DNA of 64,000 bases from Arthrobacter sp. ISL-95 (GTDB lineage Bacteria > Actinomycetota > Actinomycetes > Actinomycetales > Micrococcaceae): contig NZ_JAGGPR010000003.1 of NCBI RefSeq assembly GCF_018613695.1, forward strand, positions 1-64,000, written 5' to 3'. The notes under the pieces are model-generated. The model ran no database searches, had not been told where the DNA came from, and saw only the letters and a program-made list of their open reading frames with translations. Every line of letters starts with the position of its first letter. Within the stretch, counting starts at the first letter, position 1. Of the stretch, positions 51,487-59,491 are shown one piece after another. The position numbers and the translations under genes were made by a program.

Positions 51487-51532
51487 AAAAGGCCGGGCAC
51501 TTCACGAATTTCCGTGAAGGACCCGGCCTTTT
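51487..51532. terminator. bidirectional terminator
   Basis: AAAAGGCCGGG pairs with CCCGGCCTTTT (11 bp) and encloses a second stem CTTCACG/CGTGAAG with loop AATTTC. It lies between the convergent nuclease and permease genes, with A and T runs on both sides. Confidence 0.95.
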
Positions 51533-51545
51533 GCTGCTTATTGAG

Positions 51546-53012
51546 CTATTTGTTTGCTGGTTCCGGTTCCTGGATCCTGTCCGCGTCCCGCTGGAGCTCA
51601 GCCTTGAACTCTTCATAACGGGCCAAGTGTGCGGGGCGACGGCGAAGAATCAACCAAGCGACCCCCAGAATTACGAACCACACCGGCGTGGCCAGGAGGG
51701 CGGCGAGTGTATCCGGTTGCGTGGTCAAGGCCCACAAAACGAAGGCAAAGAACCCGAACACTATCCATACCATCACCACTCCACCTGGCATCTTGAACGC
51801 CGAGGATTCGTGCAGGTGCGGGCGGCGCTTCCGGAAGGCCAGGTAACTGGCCAGAATGATGGACCACACGAAAACGAAGCAGACAGCGGACACGGTGGTC
51901 ACCATGTCGAACGCCTTGCCGATATCCGAGCCCGCGTACATGAGGATGACACCGGACAGCAGCAGGATGCAGGAAAGGAACAGGGCATTGCGGGGCACTT
52001 TGCGTCCGGAGAGTGAGCCGAACACCTTGGGGGCGTCGCCCTCCTGTGCCAGCCCGAACACCATGCGGGACGTGGAGTAGATGCCCGAGTTGGCAGAGGA
52101 CATTGCGGAGGTCAGCACCACGAGGTTGACGATCGTAGCCGCTGCGCCGAGGCCGGCCAGGGAGAACATGGCGATGAAGGGGCTGTGTCCGGCAGCGAAC
52201 TGGGTCCACGGGGTGACGGACATCAGGATGATCAGCGCGCCGACGTAAAAGAGCAGCACGCGGATGGGGATCGAGTTGATGGCCTTGGGCAGGTTCTTCT
52301 CGGGATCCTTGGCCTCGGCCGCTGTGGTGCCCACCAGTTCGATGCCCACAAACGCGAAGACGGCGATCTGGAAGCCTGCTACGAAGCCCATGAATTCGTT
52401 GGGGAAGAAGCCGCCGTGGCTCCACAGGTTGGAGAAAGTGGCAGGTCCGGCGTCGGACTGGAAGCCGCTGAAAATCATGAACAGGCCAACAATGATCAGT
52501 GCAGCGATTGCCACGATCTTGATCAGGGCGAACCAAAATTCGGTCTCGCCGAAGGCTTTCACCGTGGCGAGGTTCAGGAGCAGGAGGATGCCGATGGTGA
52601 TCAGTCCGGGCACCCAGAGGGGCAACGATGGCCAGAGCTCCTGGGAGTACCCGGCGATGGCGATCACGTCCGCGATACCTGTGATGACCCAGCAGAACCA
52701 ATAGGTCCAGCCGGTGAAGAAGCCGGCCCACGGTCCCAGGAGGTCCGCGGCGAAGTCGCTGAAGGATTTGTAGTTGAGGTTGCTCAGCAGCAATTCACCC
52801 ATGGCACGCATGACGAAGAACAGCATGAAGCCGATGATCATGTACACGAAAATGACGGACGGGCCGGCAGCGGAAATAGTCTTTCCGGAGCCCATGAAGA
52901 GGCCGGTGCCAATGGCTCCGCCGATGGCGATGAGCTGGATGTGGCGGTTGCTGAGCTGTCGCTCAAGGTGGGGTGAATCGGGACCAGTGGAAGGCGGGCG
53001 CTGAATCGTCAA
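51546..53012 (-). CDS. cycA: amino acid permease, CycA (D-Ser/D-Ala/Gly) type
   Basis: A 488-residue APC-superfamily permease with 12 predicted membrane segments. Family blocks include LSNRHIQLIAIGGAIGTGLF, FVMRAMGELLLSNL, GFQIAVFAFVGIELVGTTAA and SANSGIYSTSRMVFGLA. It resembles CycA, which imports glycine, D-serine and D-alanine, and the glycine riboswitch upstream supports glycine as a substrate. TTG at 53012 follows GGAG by six bases; no in-frame ATG sits nearer than the riboswitch, so TTG is the best start. Confidence 0.9.
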   Translation of the reverse strand: MTIQRPPSTGPDSPHLERQLSNRHIQLIAIGGAIGTGLFMGSGKTISAAGPSVIFVYMIIGFMLFFVMRAMGELLLSNLNYKSFSDFAADLLGPWAGFFTGWTYWFCWVITGIADVIAIAGYSQELWPSLPLWVPGLITIGILLLLNLATVKAFGETEFWFALIKIVAIAALIIVGLFMIFSGFQSDAGPATFSNLWSHGGFFPNEFMGFVAGFQIAVFAFVGIELVGTTAAEAKDPEKNLPKAINSIPIRVLLFYVGALIILMSVTPWTQFAAGHSPFIAMFSLAGLGAAATIVNLVVLTSAMSSANSGIYSTSRMVFGLAQEGDAPKVFGSLSGRKVPRNALFLSCILLLSGVILMYAGSDIGKAFDMVTTVSAVCFVFVWSIILASYLAFRKRRPHLHESSAFKMPGGVVMVWIVFGFFAFVLWALTTQPDTLAALLATPVWFVILGVAWLILRRRPAHLARYEEFKAELQRDADRIQEPEPANK

Positions 53013-53072
53013 AGGAACTCCATCGTTCAGGCGGCACAGAGTGCCACGTTGATTCGGGTTCCTCCCCGCTCT

Positions 53073-53258
53073 GTACGTGGACCTGAGAGTTTCCGCGTTC
53101 CTGCAGGGCAGGAACGCTTGCACCTTCGGTGAGCCCGGTGACCGGACTGCTTTCCAGAGTTGCCTCGCCGCGGCGGTACATGGGCCTGAGAGATTCCTGG
53201 GGAGGGTTTGCTCCTACGGCGCCTGACGGGATGTACCGGCAGGACTCTCCCGCCGCGG
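53073..53258 (-). ncRNA. tandem glycine riboswitch (gcvT element)
   Basis: On the minus strand two aptamers follow one another. Aptamer 1 (about 53256-53172) has GGGAGAGTCC, GGCGCCGTAGGAGCAA and TCTCTCAGGC closed by CCGCGGCG/CGCCGCGG. Aptamer 2 (about 53163-53078) has CAACTCTGG, CACCGAAGGTGCAAGC and AACTCTCAGG. Downstream, CCACGT (53080-53075) can pair with ACGTGG (53049-53044), a possible switch in the 66-base stretch before the permease start. The order and core motifs are those of the known glycine riboswitch. Confidence 0.92.
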
Positions 53259-53298
53259 ATCAAAAGCGCGCACCACTCGATCGGGTGATGCAGCTCAC

Positions 53299-53327
53299 AC
53301 CATAGCGAAGTGTGGGAGCACCCGCAA
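53299..53327 (-). promoter_or_regulatory. promoter of riboswitch-cycA transcript
   Basis: Minus-strand TTGCGG (53327-53322) and TATGGT (53304-53299) are 17 bases apart, about 40 bases before the first riboswitch aptamer. Confidence 0.6.
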
Positions 53328-53337
53328 CTTCGAGTCG

Positions 53338-55308
53338 CTAGCGGCCCAAAATGCTCCAGGCAATCTCGTCCGCATCGCGCAGGGTCCGTTGTCCGCTCGC
53401 GTAGGCCGGTCCGGTGAGGGGTCTGGCTTCCGCGGCAATGGCCGTCCCCCACTGTGAAGCTGAGAGTTGAAGGCCCAGTACATACAAGTTCTCCGTGATG
53501 GACCCGTTGGCCGCCAGAGGCCTGTAAGGGTGCGGTTCCACGTCAAGCCCGGTGGTCTGCATGGGCGTCCCCTCAACACTCATCATGATCTTGGTGCGCA
53601 CCAGGCCATCCGTCATGAGCTGCTCCAGCAAGGGTGAGAGGTTGATGCCCACCCTGTTGGCCGGCGACATCGCCTCGATGAGAGTCCGCGCTTCAACCGG
53701 GGCGTCGTGAACCCACGGCGACACGGCCCGGAACACCTTGGCGCCCCGGTCCACGCTGAACTTCGGGTCCGGGCCCACGAAACTCACCACGCCGGCGCGC
53801 GCCAAAGCGGCCAGCTGCTCCGAACGCAGGGCAGGCGCTCCGCTGGCCAATCCCTCAACAAAGGACTCGAACCAGCCACGCAAGCCTGCAAGCCAGGATT
53901 CATCGGTGATTCCGCCATCAGCCACCACCGACTTGAGGATGGCCCGCCCAGTGTGGAGCGCGCCGATGGCCATCTTGACGGGGTCCGACTCGCCCAGCGC
54001 TGATCGACGGGCATCGTCATCAAGGTAAGCCGTGATAGCAGCGTCCAGCTCGCTCCGGGAAGCGAAGGTCCGGCCCGCGAGCGGCGCCGCGAGCCCCCTC
54101 AGATTCAAGCGGCGGGAAGCGACAACGTGCTTTTCAACGAGGTTTCCCACCTCAACTTCCCAGTTCGTAGTGGTGTGCGCATGCGGTTGGAGCGCATCTT
54201 CAAGGTCGGCGAGGAACTGCGCGGGGTCCTTGATCGCGGTTGGCTGGGACCGGGCAAGCGTTGAGTAATACGCCCACAGTGCATCCCGGTGAAGCAACGG
54301 CCAGAGGTCATGATCGAATCCTGGCTGAATACCGGCTGCACGGAACCGGTCCACCGCGTCCTCTGTCAGGTAACGCATGGTGATGCTGCTGGGGTAATAG
54401 CCCGCCAGCCCCGCCTTGGCGCGGTACGGGGTGCCCCTTCGGGAAGCAGCAATGATCTTGGGCTCCCTGCCCGATGCCCGGTATTCGAGGACACCTGCGC
54501 CAGGTGAACCAGCCTCGACGAACTTGCCGCCGCGACCCTCCGTCAACTGCCCCATGACGTCAAAAAAGTTCAAACCCATGCCGCGGACCAGCACAGGTTC
54601 ATTGTCCGGCACAGCCTGCCAATCGACGTCGGCCGGTGGAGCAGGCGGGAAATAGAGCAGCCCCTGGTCCGCCGCCGCGCTGTTGAAAGACCGCTGCTCC
54701 GGATTCAGCCGGGACTCGATGTGGCCCAGCGCGAGGACCACGGAACCGACCGTAAGCGTGACGCCGTTGGCGAGTTCGACGTCGAACCCGTCTTCTTTTT
54801 CCCGCTTCACAGGACGCGCAGCAACGGCGAGCGTCTGGTGGAAGGTGACCTCGACGCCGTCGGGCAGCCGTTCCAGCAAGCCCGCCAACGTTTGGCGAAG
54901 GTACCGTCCGTACAACGCCCGGCTGGGGAAATCGTGCGATTCGAGAGTGGCCAACTCCGCCTTTTCGGCGTCGTTCAGCCCCTCGCCATCACGACGACGG
55001 GCTTCCCGCCACTGATCGAACGAACCGCCCGTGAGCGGAGGGGCGAGCTCAGGGTCCTCAGGAATGAGAGTGGGATAGAAAGACTGGGTGTTCATCAAGT
55101 ACAGCCGGGACTGCTCCGGCTGCCACACGTGACCCGAACCGGCCGGGTACGGGTCCACGACCTCGACGCGAAGGGTGGCCCCCGGAGGGCTGTCCGCGGC
55201 CCAATTCGCGAGCAACCGCTCAAGGACACTGGTGCCCCGAGGGCCGGCCCCGATCAGGGCAACACGGTTGGTTTGCGATTTAGCCACGCTCAAGCCTAAC
55301 TTCCGCAT
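53338..55308 (-). CDS. FAD/NAD(P)-binding protein of unknown function
   Basis: The product (about 656 residues) starts with a dinucleotide-binding fold, RVALIGAGPRGTSVLERLLA, and has GHVWQPEQSRLYLMNTQS, a second glycine-rich region near VLVRGMGLNFFDVMGQL, and VVLALGHIES. This is the FAD-NAD(P)-binding group related to lysine/ornithine N-hydroxylase-like proteins; the substrate is unknown. ATG at 55308 or GTG at 55286 may be the start, both with weak ribosome binding sites. It is divergent from the S9 peptidase gene. Confidence 0.82.
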   Translation of the reverse strand: MRKLGLSVAKSQTNRVALIGAGPRGTSVLERLLANWAADSPPGATLRVEVVDPYPAGSGHVWQPEQSRLYLMNTQSFYPTLIPEDPELAPPLTGGSFDQWREARRRDGEGLNDAEKAELATLESHDFPSRALYGRYLRQTLAGLLERLPDGVEVTFHQTLAVAARPVKREKEDGFDVELANGVTLTVGSVVLALGHIESRLNPEQRSFNSAAADQGLLYFPPAPPADVDWQAVPDNEPVLVRGMGLNFFDVMGQLTEGRGGKFVEAGSPGAGVLEYRASGREPKIIAASRRGTPYRAKAGLAGYYPSSITMRYLTEDAVDRFRAAGIQPGFDHDLWPLLHRDALWAYYSTLARSQPTAIKDPAQFLADLEDALQPHAHTTTNWEVEVGNLVEKHVVASRRLNLRGLAAPLAGRTFASRSELDAAITAYLDDDARRSALGESDPVKMAIGALHTGRAILKSVVADGGITDESWLAGLRGWFESFVEGLASGAPALRSEQLAALARAGVVSFVGPDPKFSVDRGAKVFRAVSPWVHDAPVEARTLIEAMSPANRVGINLSPLLEQLMTDGLVRTKIMMSVEGTPMQTTGLDVEPHPYRPLAANGSITENLYVLGLQLSASQWGTAIAAEARPLTGPAYASGQRTLRDADEIAWSILGR

Positions 55309-55347
55309 GACTTGCTTACCGTCGAAGAGTGTTGCTTGGATGGGGCG

Positions 55348-57576
55348 ATGACCACCACAGAAGCTGATCAGTCGCCACTTCCCGAGAATGAGACCGCGCA
55401 GGCCCGCGCCCCGCGGCACGCAGCGGACGTCGCGCCTGAGCCCACGGATGAAAACGTTTGGCTTGAGGACATCCACGGCGAAGAGCAACTGGCGTGGGTC
55501 CGCGAGCAGAATGCCCGCACCGAGGAATTGCTGGAGGACGCCGAGTATGCGGCCGTTGAGGCCGGCATCCTGGAAGTCCTCGACTCCACCGATCGCATTG
55601 CCATGGTCTCCAAACGCGGGGATTTCTACTACAACTTCTGGAAAGACCAGGAACACCCCAAGGGACTCTGGCGCCGCACCACGTGGGAGAGCTATCTCAG
55701 CGATGAACCCGAGTGGGACGTCCTGCTTGATATCGATGCCCTTGCTGCCTCCGAAGGCATCGAATGGGTCTTTCATGGTGCCGGTTTCCTCCGCCCGGCC
55801 GACGGTTCCGAGTACCGCCTGGCCATGGTCTCACTCTCCCCCGACGGCGGCGACGCTGACCGGCACCGCGAGTTCGACGTCGAATCCCGCACCTTCGTGG
55901 AGGGTGGTTTTGACCTGCCGACAGCCAAGGGCAATGTCAGCTGGCTGGATGCTGACACTTTGCTCGTCTCCAGCACTGCGGACGGACTACCGGCCACCAC
56001 CTCGTCTTATGCGAGGACGGGTGTAAAACTTCGCCGCGGTCAGTCCCTGCCCGACGCTGAGCGACTCTTCGAAATCCCTGAGGACCACATGCTGGCCATG
56101 GTGGCGCACGACTCAACCCCGGGCTATGAGCGGACCTTCGCCGTGGACTACATCGACTTCTACAACCGGCGTACGTCCCTGCTGAGCGACGACACTTGGA
56201 TGGCAATCGACGTTCCCACCGACGTGAACATCAGCGCCCACCGGGACTGGCTGCTCTTCCGTCCGCAGGAGGACTGGGATATTGCCGGAGTTGTCTACCC
56301 GGCCGGTTCATTGCTGGCCGCCGACTTTGACTCGTATCTGGCAGGTTCACGTTCAATGCTGGTCCTGTTCACCCCGGATGCCCACACGTCATTGCAGTCC
56401 TGGAGCTGGACCAAGGACCATCTCCTGCTGAACCTCCTGCGCGATGTCTCCTCCGAGATCCGTGTGCTGGACCCTGCCCGTCCCGATTCCGAGGGCGGCT
56501 GGACATCTACGGTCCTGGACGCCTGCCCTCCCCTGCACGACGTCAATGCCTATGCTGTGGACGACGAAGACGCCGGCGCTGAAGGCAACGACTTCTGGCT
56601 GGTTGCCACGGGCTTCACGACGCCCTCCACCTTGATGCGAGGGACACTTGTTGCTGCCTCTGCCGAGGGCTCCGGGGTGGCGAGCCGGCATGCCGAGGTG
56701 AAGCGGTCGCCGTCGTTCTTCAACGAGTCCGACTACGAAGTCCAGCAACACTTCGCCGTTTCCGCCGACGGGACCAAGGTTCCCTACTTCCAGGTCGCCT
56801 CCAAGGACCTGGTGTTGGACGGCCAAAACCCCACCCAGCTGTCCGGCTATGGCGGCTTCGAAATTTCACGGACACCTGCGTACAGCGGGACAATTGGCCG
56901 GGCTTGGCTTGAGCGCCGAACCTTGGGCGTAGCGTCCGACGACGGGGCTGCCGCCCACTCGCGGGGCGGCGTCTACGTAGTTGCCAACATCCGCGGCGGC
57001 GGCGAATATGGTCCCTCCTGGCACCGTGCGGCACTCCAGGAAAACCGGCACCGCGCCTACGAGGACTTCGCTGCCGTGGCGAAGGACCTCATTTCGCGGG
57101 GCGTCACCAGCCGACGTCGCCTGGGTTGCGTCGGCGGTTCCAACGGAGGCCTCCTGGTGGGCAACATGCTGACCCAGTACCCGGAATTGTTCGGTGCATT
57201 GTCCTGCGGGGTGCCGCTCCTGGATATGCGCCGCTACACCAAACTCTCCGCTGGATACTCGTGGATTGCCGAATATGGTGACCCCGATGTCCCGACGCAG
57301 TGGGAGTTCATCCGCACGTTCTCGCCGTACCACTTGCTTCACGACGGTGTGGAATATCCGGAGACCTTCATTTGGACTGCCACCTCGGATGACCGTGTGG
57401 GACCCGTCCAAGCCCGCAAAATGGCAGCGCGCATGCAGGCCATGGGCATCCGGAACGTCTGGTTCCATGAAGCCTTGGAAGGCGGCCACGCGGGGGCATC
57501 GGACAACAGGCAGGCGGCGGCGCTGCAGGCCCGGAGCAACCACTTCCTGTGGCGTTCCTTGGCCGGGAGCCATTGA
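55348..57576 (+). CDS. S9 family prolyl oligopeptidase
   Basis: A 742-residue serine peptidase. The N-terminal region (about 30-430) is the beta-propeller; the C-terminal alpha/beta hydrolase has nucleophile Ser in CVGGSNGGLLVGNML, Asp in TATSDDRVGP and His in EGGHAGASD, preceded by YVVANIRGGGEYGPSWH. There is no signal peptide, so it acts on short peptides in the cytoplasm. ATG at 55348 follows GGATGGGG; the in-frame start at 55312 is less likely. A long inverted repeat follows the gene. Confidence 0.93.
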   Translation: MTTTEADQSPLPENETAQARAPRHAADVAPEPTDENVWLEDIHGEEQLAWVREQNARTEELLEDAEYAAVEAGILEVLDSTDRIAMVSKRGDFYYNFWKDQEHPKGLWRRTTWESYLSDEPEWDVLLDIDALAASEGIEWVFHGAGFLRPADGSEYRLAMVSLSPDGGDADRHREFDVESRTFVEGGFDLPTAKGNVSWLDADTLLVSSTADGLPATTSSYARTGVKLRRGQSLPDAERLFEIPEDHMLAMVAHDSTPGYERTFAVDYIDFYNRRTSLLSDDTWMAIDVPTDVNISAHRDWLLFRPQEDWDIAGVVYPAGSLLAADFDSYLAGSRSMLVLFTPDAHTSLQSWSWTKDHLLLNLLRDVSSEIRVLDPARPDSEGGWTSTVLDACPPLHDVNAYAVDDEDAGAEGNDFWLVATGFTTPSTLMRGTLVAASAEGSGVASRHAEVKRSPSFFNESDYEVQQHFAVSADGTKVPYFQVASKDLVLDGQNPTQLSGYGGFEISRTPAYSGTIGRAWLERRTLGVASDDGAAAHSRGGVYVVANIRGGGEYGPSWHRAALQENRHRAYEDFAAVAKDLISRGVTSRRRLGCVGGSNGGLLVGNMLTQYPELFGALSCGVPLLDMRRYTKLSAGYSWIAEYGDPDVPTQWEFIRTFSPYHLLHDGVEYPETFIWTATSDDRVGPVQARKMAARMQAMGIRNVWFHEALEGGHAGASDNRQAAALQARSNHFLWRSLAGSH

Positions 57577-57585
57577 CCCCTCGGG

Positions 57586-57645
57586 TTCGATGGTTCCCTG
57601 CTGACAGTGCCGTGCGAACGGTATGGCTGGCAGGGAACCATCGAA
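57586..57645. repeat. long inverted repeat after S9 peptidase gene
   Basis: TTCGATGGTTCCCTG (57586-57600) and CAGGGAACCATCGAA (57631-57645) are perfect 15-bp inverted copies. Inside, TGCCGT and ACGGTA can pair around GCGA with one G-T pair. It begins nine bases past the stop codon. Without a T run it could be a terminator, an mRNA-stabilising structure or a small palindromic repeat. Confidence 0.75.
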
Positions 57646-57721
57646 ATGAGCGGCTTGGCTGAGGCTGTTTTGCGCTCGACGGCTCGTTCTGCGTATCCTT
57701 GGTGGGCTAGCAATAGCAAAG

Positions 57722-57809
57722 GGAGACGTGCCAGAGCGGCCGAATGGGCTTCACTGCTAATGAAGTGTGGGGCACAACTCCACCGGGGGTTCAAATCCCC
57801 CCGTCTCCG
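57722..57809 (+). tRNA. tRNA-Ser (anticodon GCU)
   Basis: This 88-base class II tRNA has acceptor stem GGAGACG/CGTCTCC, anticodon loop CTGCTAA with anticodon GCT, a long variable arm, T loop TTCAAAT and discriminator G. Confidence 0.97.
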
Positions 57810-57815
57810 CGAATT

Positions 57816-57843
57816 GGTCCCGGTTTTCGAACCGGGACCTTTT
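57816..57843 (+). terminator. terminator after tRNA-Ser(GCU)
   Basis: A perfect 10-bp stem GGTCCCGGTT/AACCGGGACC with a TTCG loop is followed by TTTT, six bases past the tRNA. Confidence 0.93.
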
Positions 57844-57894
57844 GCGTTTAAGAGTGGCCCCTCTCCCCTCGGGTCACCAGGACAGGGCGGACGC

Positions 57895-59325
57895 CTAGCC
57901 GCGTTTGGCGCCGCCGCTAACTTCGGCTCCTGCGTGACGGTGAAGGCTCAGACTGTCTGCAGTGCTGATCAGCATCAGCACGGCCATGGCAATGAAAGCC
58001 CCTTTGTAGGCCGCCACCTGATCCGGGCCGAACACATGGGTGGTTTCGAACAGGCGCAGGAACAGAGCGCCCACCGCGATGCCTGCTGCCGCCGCCAACT
58101 GAACGAGCGTTGCGGAGATGGCATTGGCTGAGGGTAGCTGCCCCGGGACGATGTCCGCGTACTGCACTGAGGCGTATGCGGAGAAACCGATGGAGCGGAA
58201 CGCGCCACTGAACAGCAGCAGGGCGAAGATCAGTGGCTCGGGTGTCTGGGCGTCCAGTAAGGCGCACAACGCAAAGGTCACAGCGGAGGCAAACGACGCA
58301 AAGACCAGCACCGGTTTGAACCCAAAGCGCCTTATCAGAGGCGTGGTGGCCGGTTTAATCCCGATGTTGCCCACGAAAACGGCCGCCACCATCACCCCGG
58401 CCTTCAGGGGATCCCAGCCGAACCCGTCCTGGAACATCAGGGGCAGGAGGAAAGGAACCGAACAGATGGTCAGCCGGTAAATGAAACCACCCGTGGAAGT
58501 AGCCCTGAAAGTCCTGGTGCCAAAGACGCTGAGATTGAACAGTGGAATGCGCGCCTTCCTCATCCACCACACTGCACCGGCCAAGGACAGCAGACCTCCA
58601 ACCACCACCGCCAGGGCGAGCACATTGGACGAGTGACCGCCCAGGGTTTCCAGTCCTACCACCAGGGCACCCACGCCAACTGTAGTGAGAAGAAGCCCCA
58701 ACCAGTCGAGGCGGCGCTTGGCATCAAACGTTGTTCGCGGCACCAGCCTGAGTGCTGCAATGAAGGCGGCAAGGCCCAGTGGGACGTTGATGATGAAGAT
58801 CCAGTGCCACGACAGGAAAGTGGTCAGTGCCCCGCCCACCATCGGAGCCAGGACCGGAGCCAGCAGGCCAGGCCATACAAGATATGCGGTGGCACGGAGA
58901 AGCTCCGATTTTGGGGTGCCGCGCAGGACCACCAGGGTGCCCACGGGCACCATCATGGCCCCGCCCGTTCCCTGGGCCACGCGGCTCAGAGTCAGCATAG
59001 TCAGGTCCGTACTGATGGCGCAGAGTAACGAGGCGACGGTGAATACCGATATCGCGAGGCAGAAGATCCTGCGGGCACCGAATCGCTCGGCAAGCCAACT
59101 GCTCAACGGGATACCCATGGCCACCGTCACCAAGTAGGCGGTCATGGTGATGTTGATGTCCGCTGGTGCCACCCTGAAGTCCGAGGCGATGCTGGGAATG
59201 GCAGTGGTAAGGATCGTCCCGTCGAGGAACTCCATGAAGAACGTTGCTGCAACCAACAGGGCCAAGCGCGGCCGCCAACTGGTTTCGTCGGAAGTTTCGA
59301 CGTCGGCGCTGGGTTTTGTGCTCAT
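57895..59325 (-). CDS. MFS transporter, DHA2-type multidrug exporter
   Basis: A 476-residue major facilitator protein. The first segment FMEFLDGTILTTAIPSIASD carries the DHA2 D-x-T motif; LAERFGARRIFCLAI is the loop 2-3 motif and GTGGAMMVPVGTLVVLR is near motif C. Fourteen predicted segments fit the EmrB/QacA group. The substrate is unknown. It is not coupled to a regulator gene. ATG at 59325. Confidence 0.9.
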   Translation of the reverse strand: MSTKPSADVETSDETSWRPRLALLVAATFFMEFLDGTILTTAIPSIASDFRVAPADINITMTAYLVTVAMGIPLSSWLAERFGARRIFCLAISVFTVASLLCAISTDLTMLTLSRVAQGTGGAMMVPVGTLVVLRGTPKSELLRATAYLVWPGLLAPVLAPMVGGALTTFLSWHWIFIINVPLGLAAFIAALRLVPRTTFDAKRRLDWLGLLLTTVGVGALVVGLETLGGHSSNVLALAVVVGGLLSLAGAVWWMRKARIPLFNLSVFGTRTFRATSTGGFIYRLTICSVPFLLPLMFQDGFGWDPLKAGVMVAAVFVGNIGIKPATTPLIRRFGFKPVLVFASFASAVTFALCALLDAQTPEPLIFALLLFSGAFRSIGFSAYASVQYADIVPGQLPSANAISATLVQLAAAAGIAVGALFLRLFETTHVFGPDQVAAYKGAFIAMAVLMLISTADSLSLHRHAGAEVSGGAKRG

Positions 59326-59491
59326 GGCTCCGGTCCAAGTTCTGGCTGGTGGCCCGCGACGGGCAAGCAGGCGTGTTTGCTCGATCCTATAGACGCAGAG
59401 TGGGAGCGATCACAACATGACGTAGTTCTACCGGGTGTGAGTCCTTCCCAGGCAAGCCAGTATCCGGTCTGAGCCCACCCCGGAAGGGACC

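Noticed and set aside
48278..51616. 1112-codon frame antisense to the nuclease gene
   Set aside because: The forward frame has a signal peptide and five domains with catalytic motifs; the reverse frame has none.
53338..55776. Extension of the FAD protein to 812 residues
   Set aside because: It would overlap more than 400 bases of the divergent S9 peptidase gene; the dinucleotide fold begins just after 55308.
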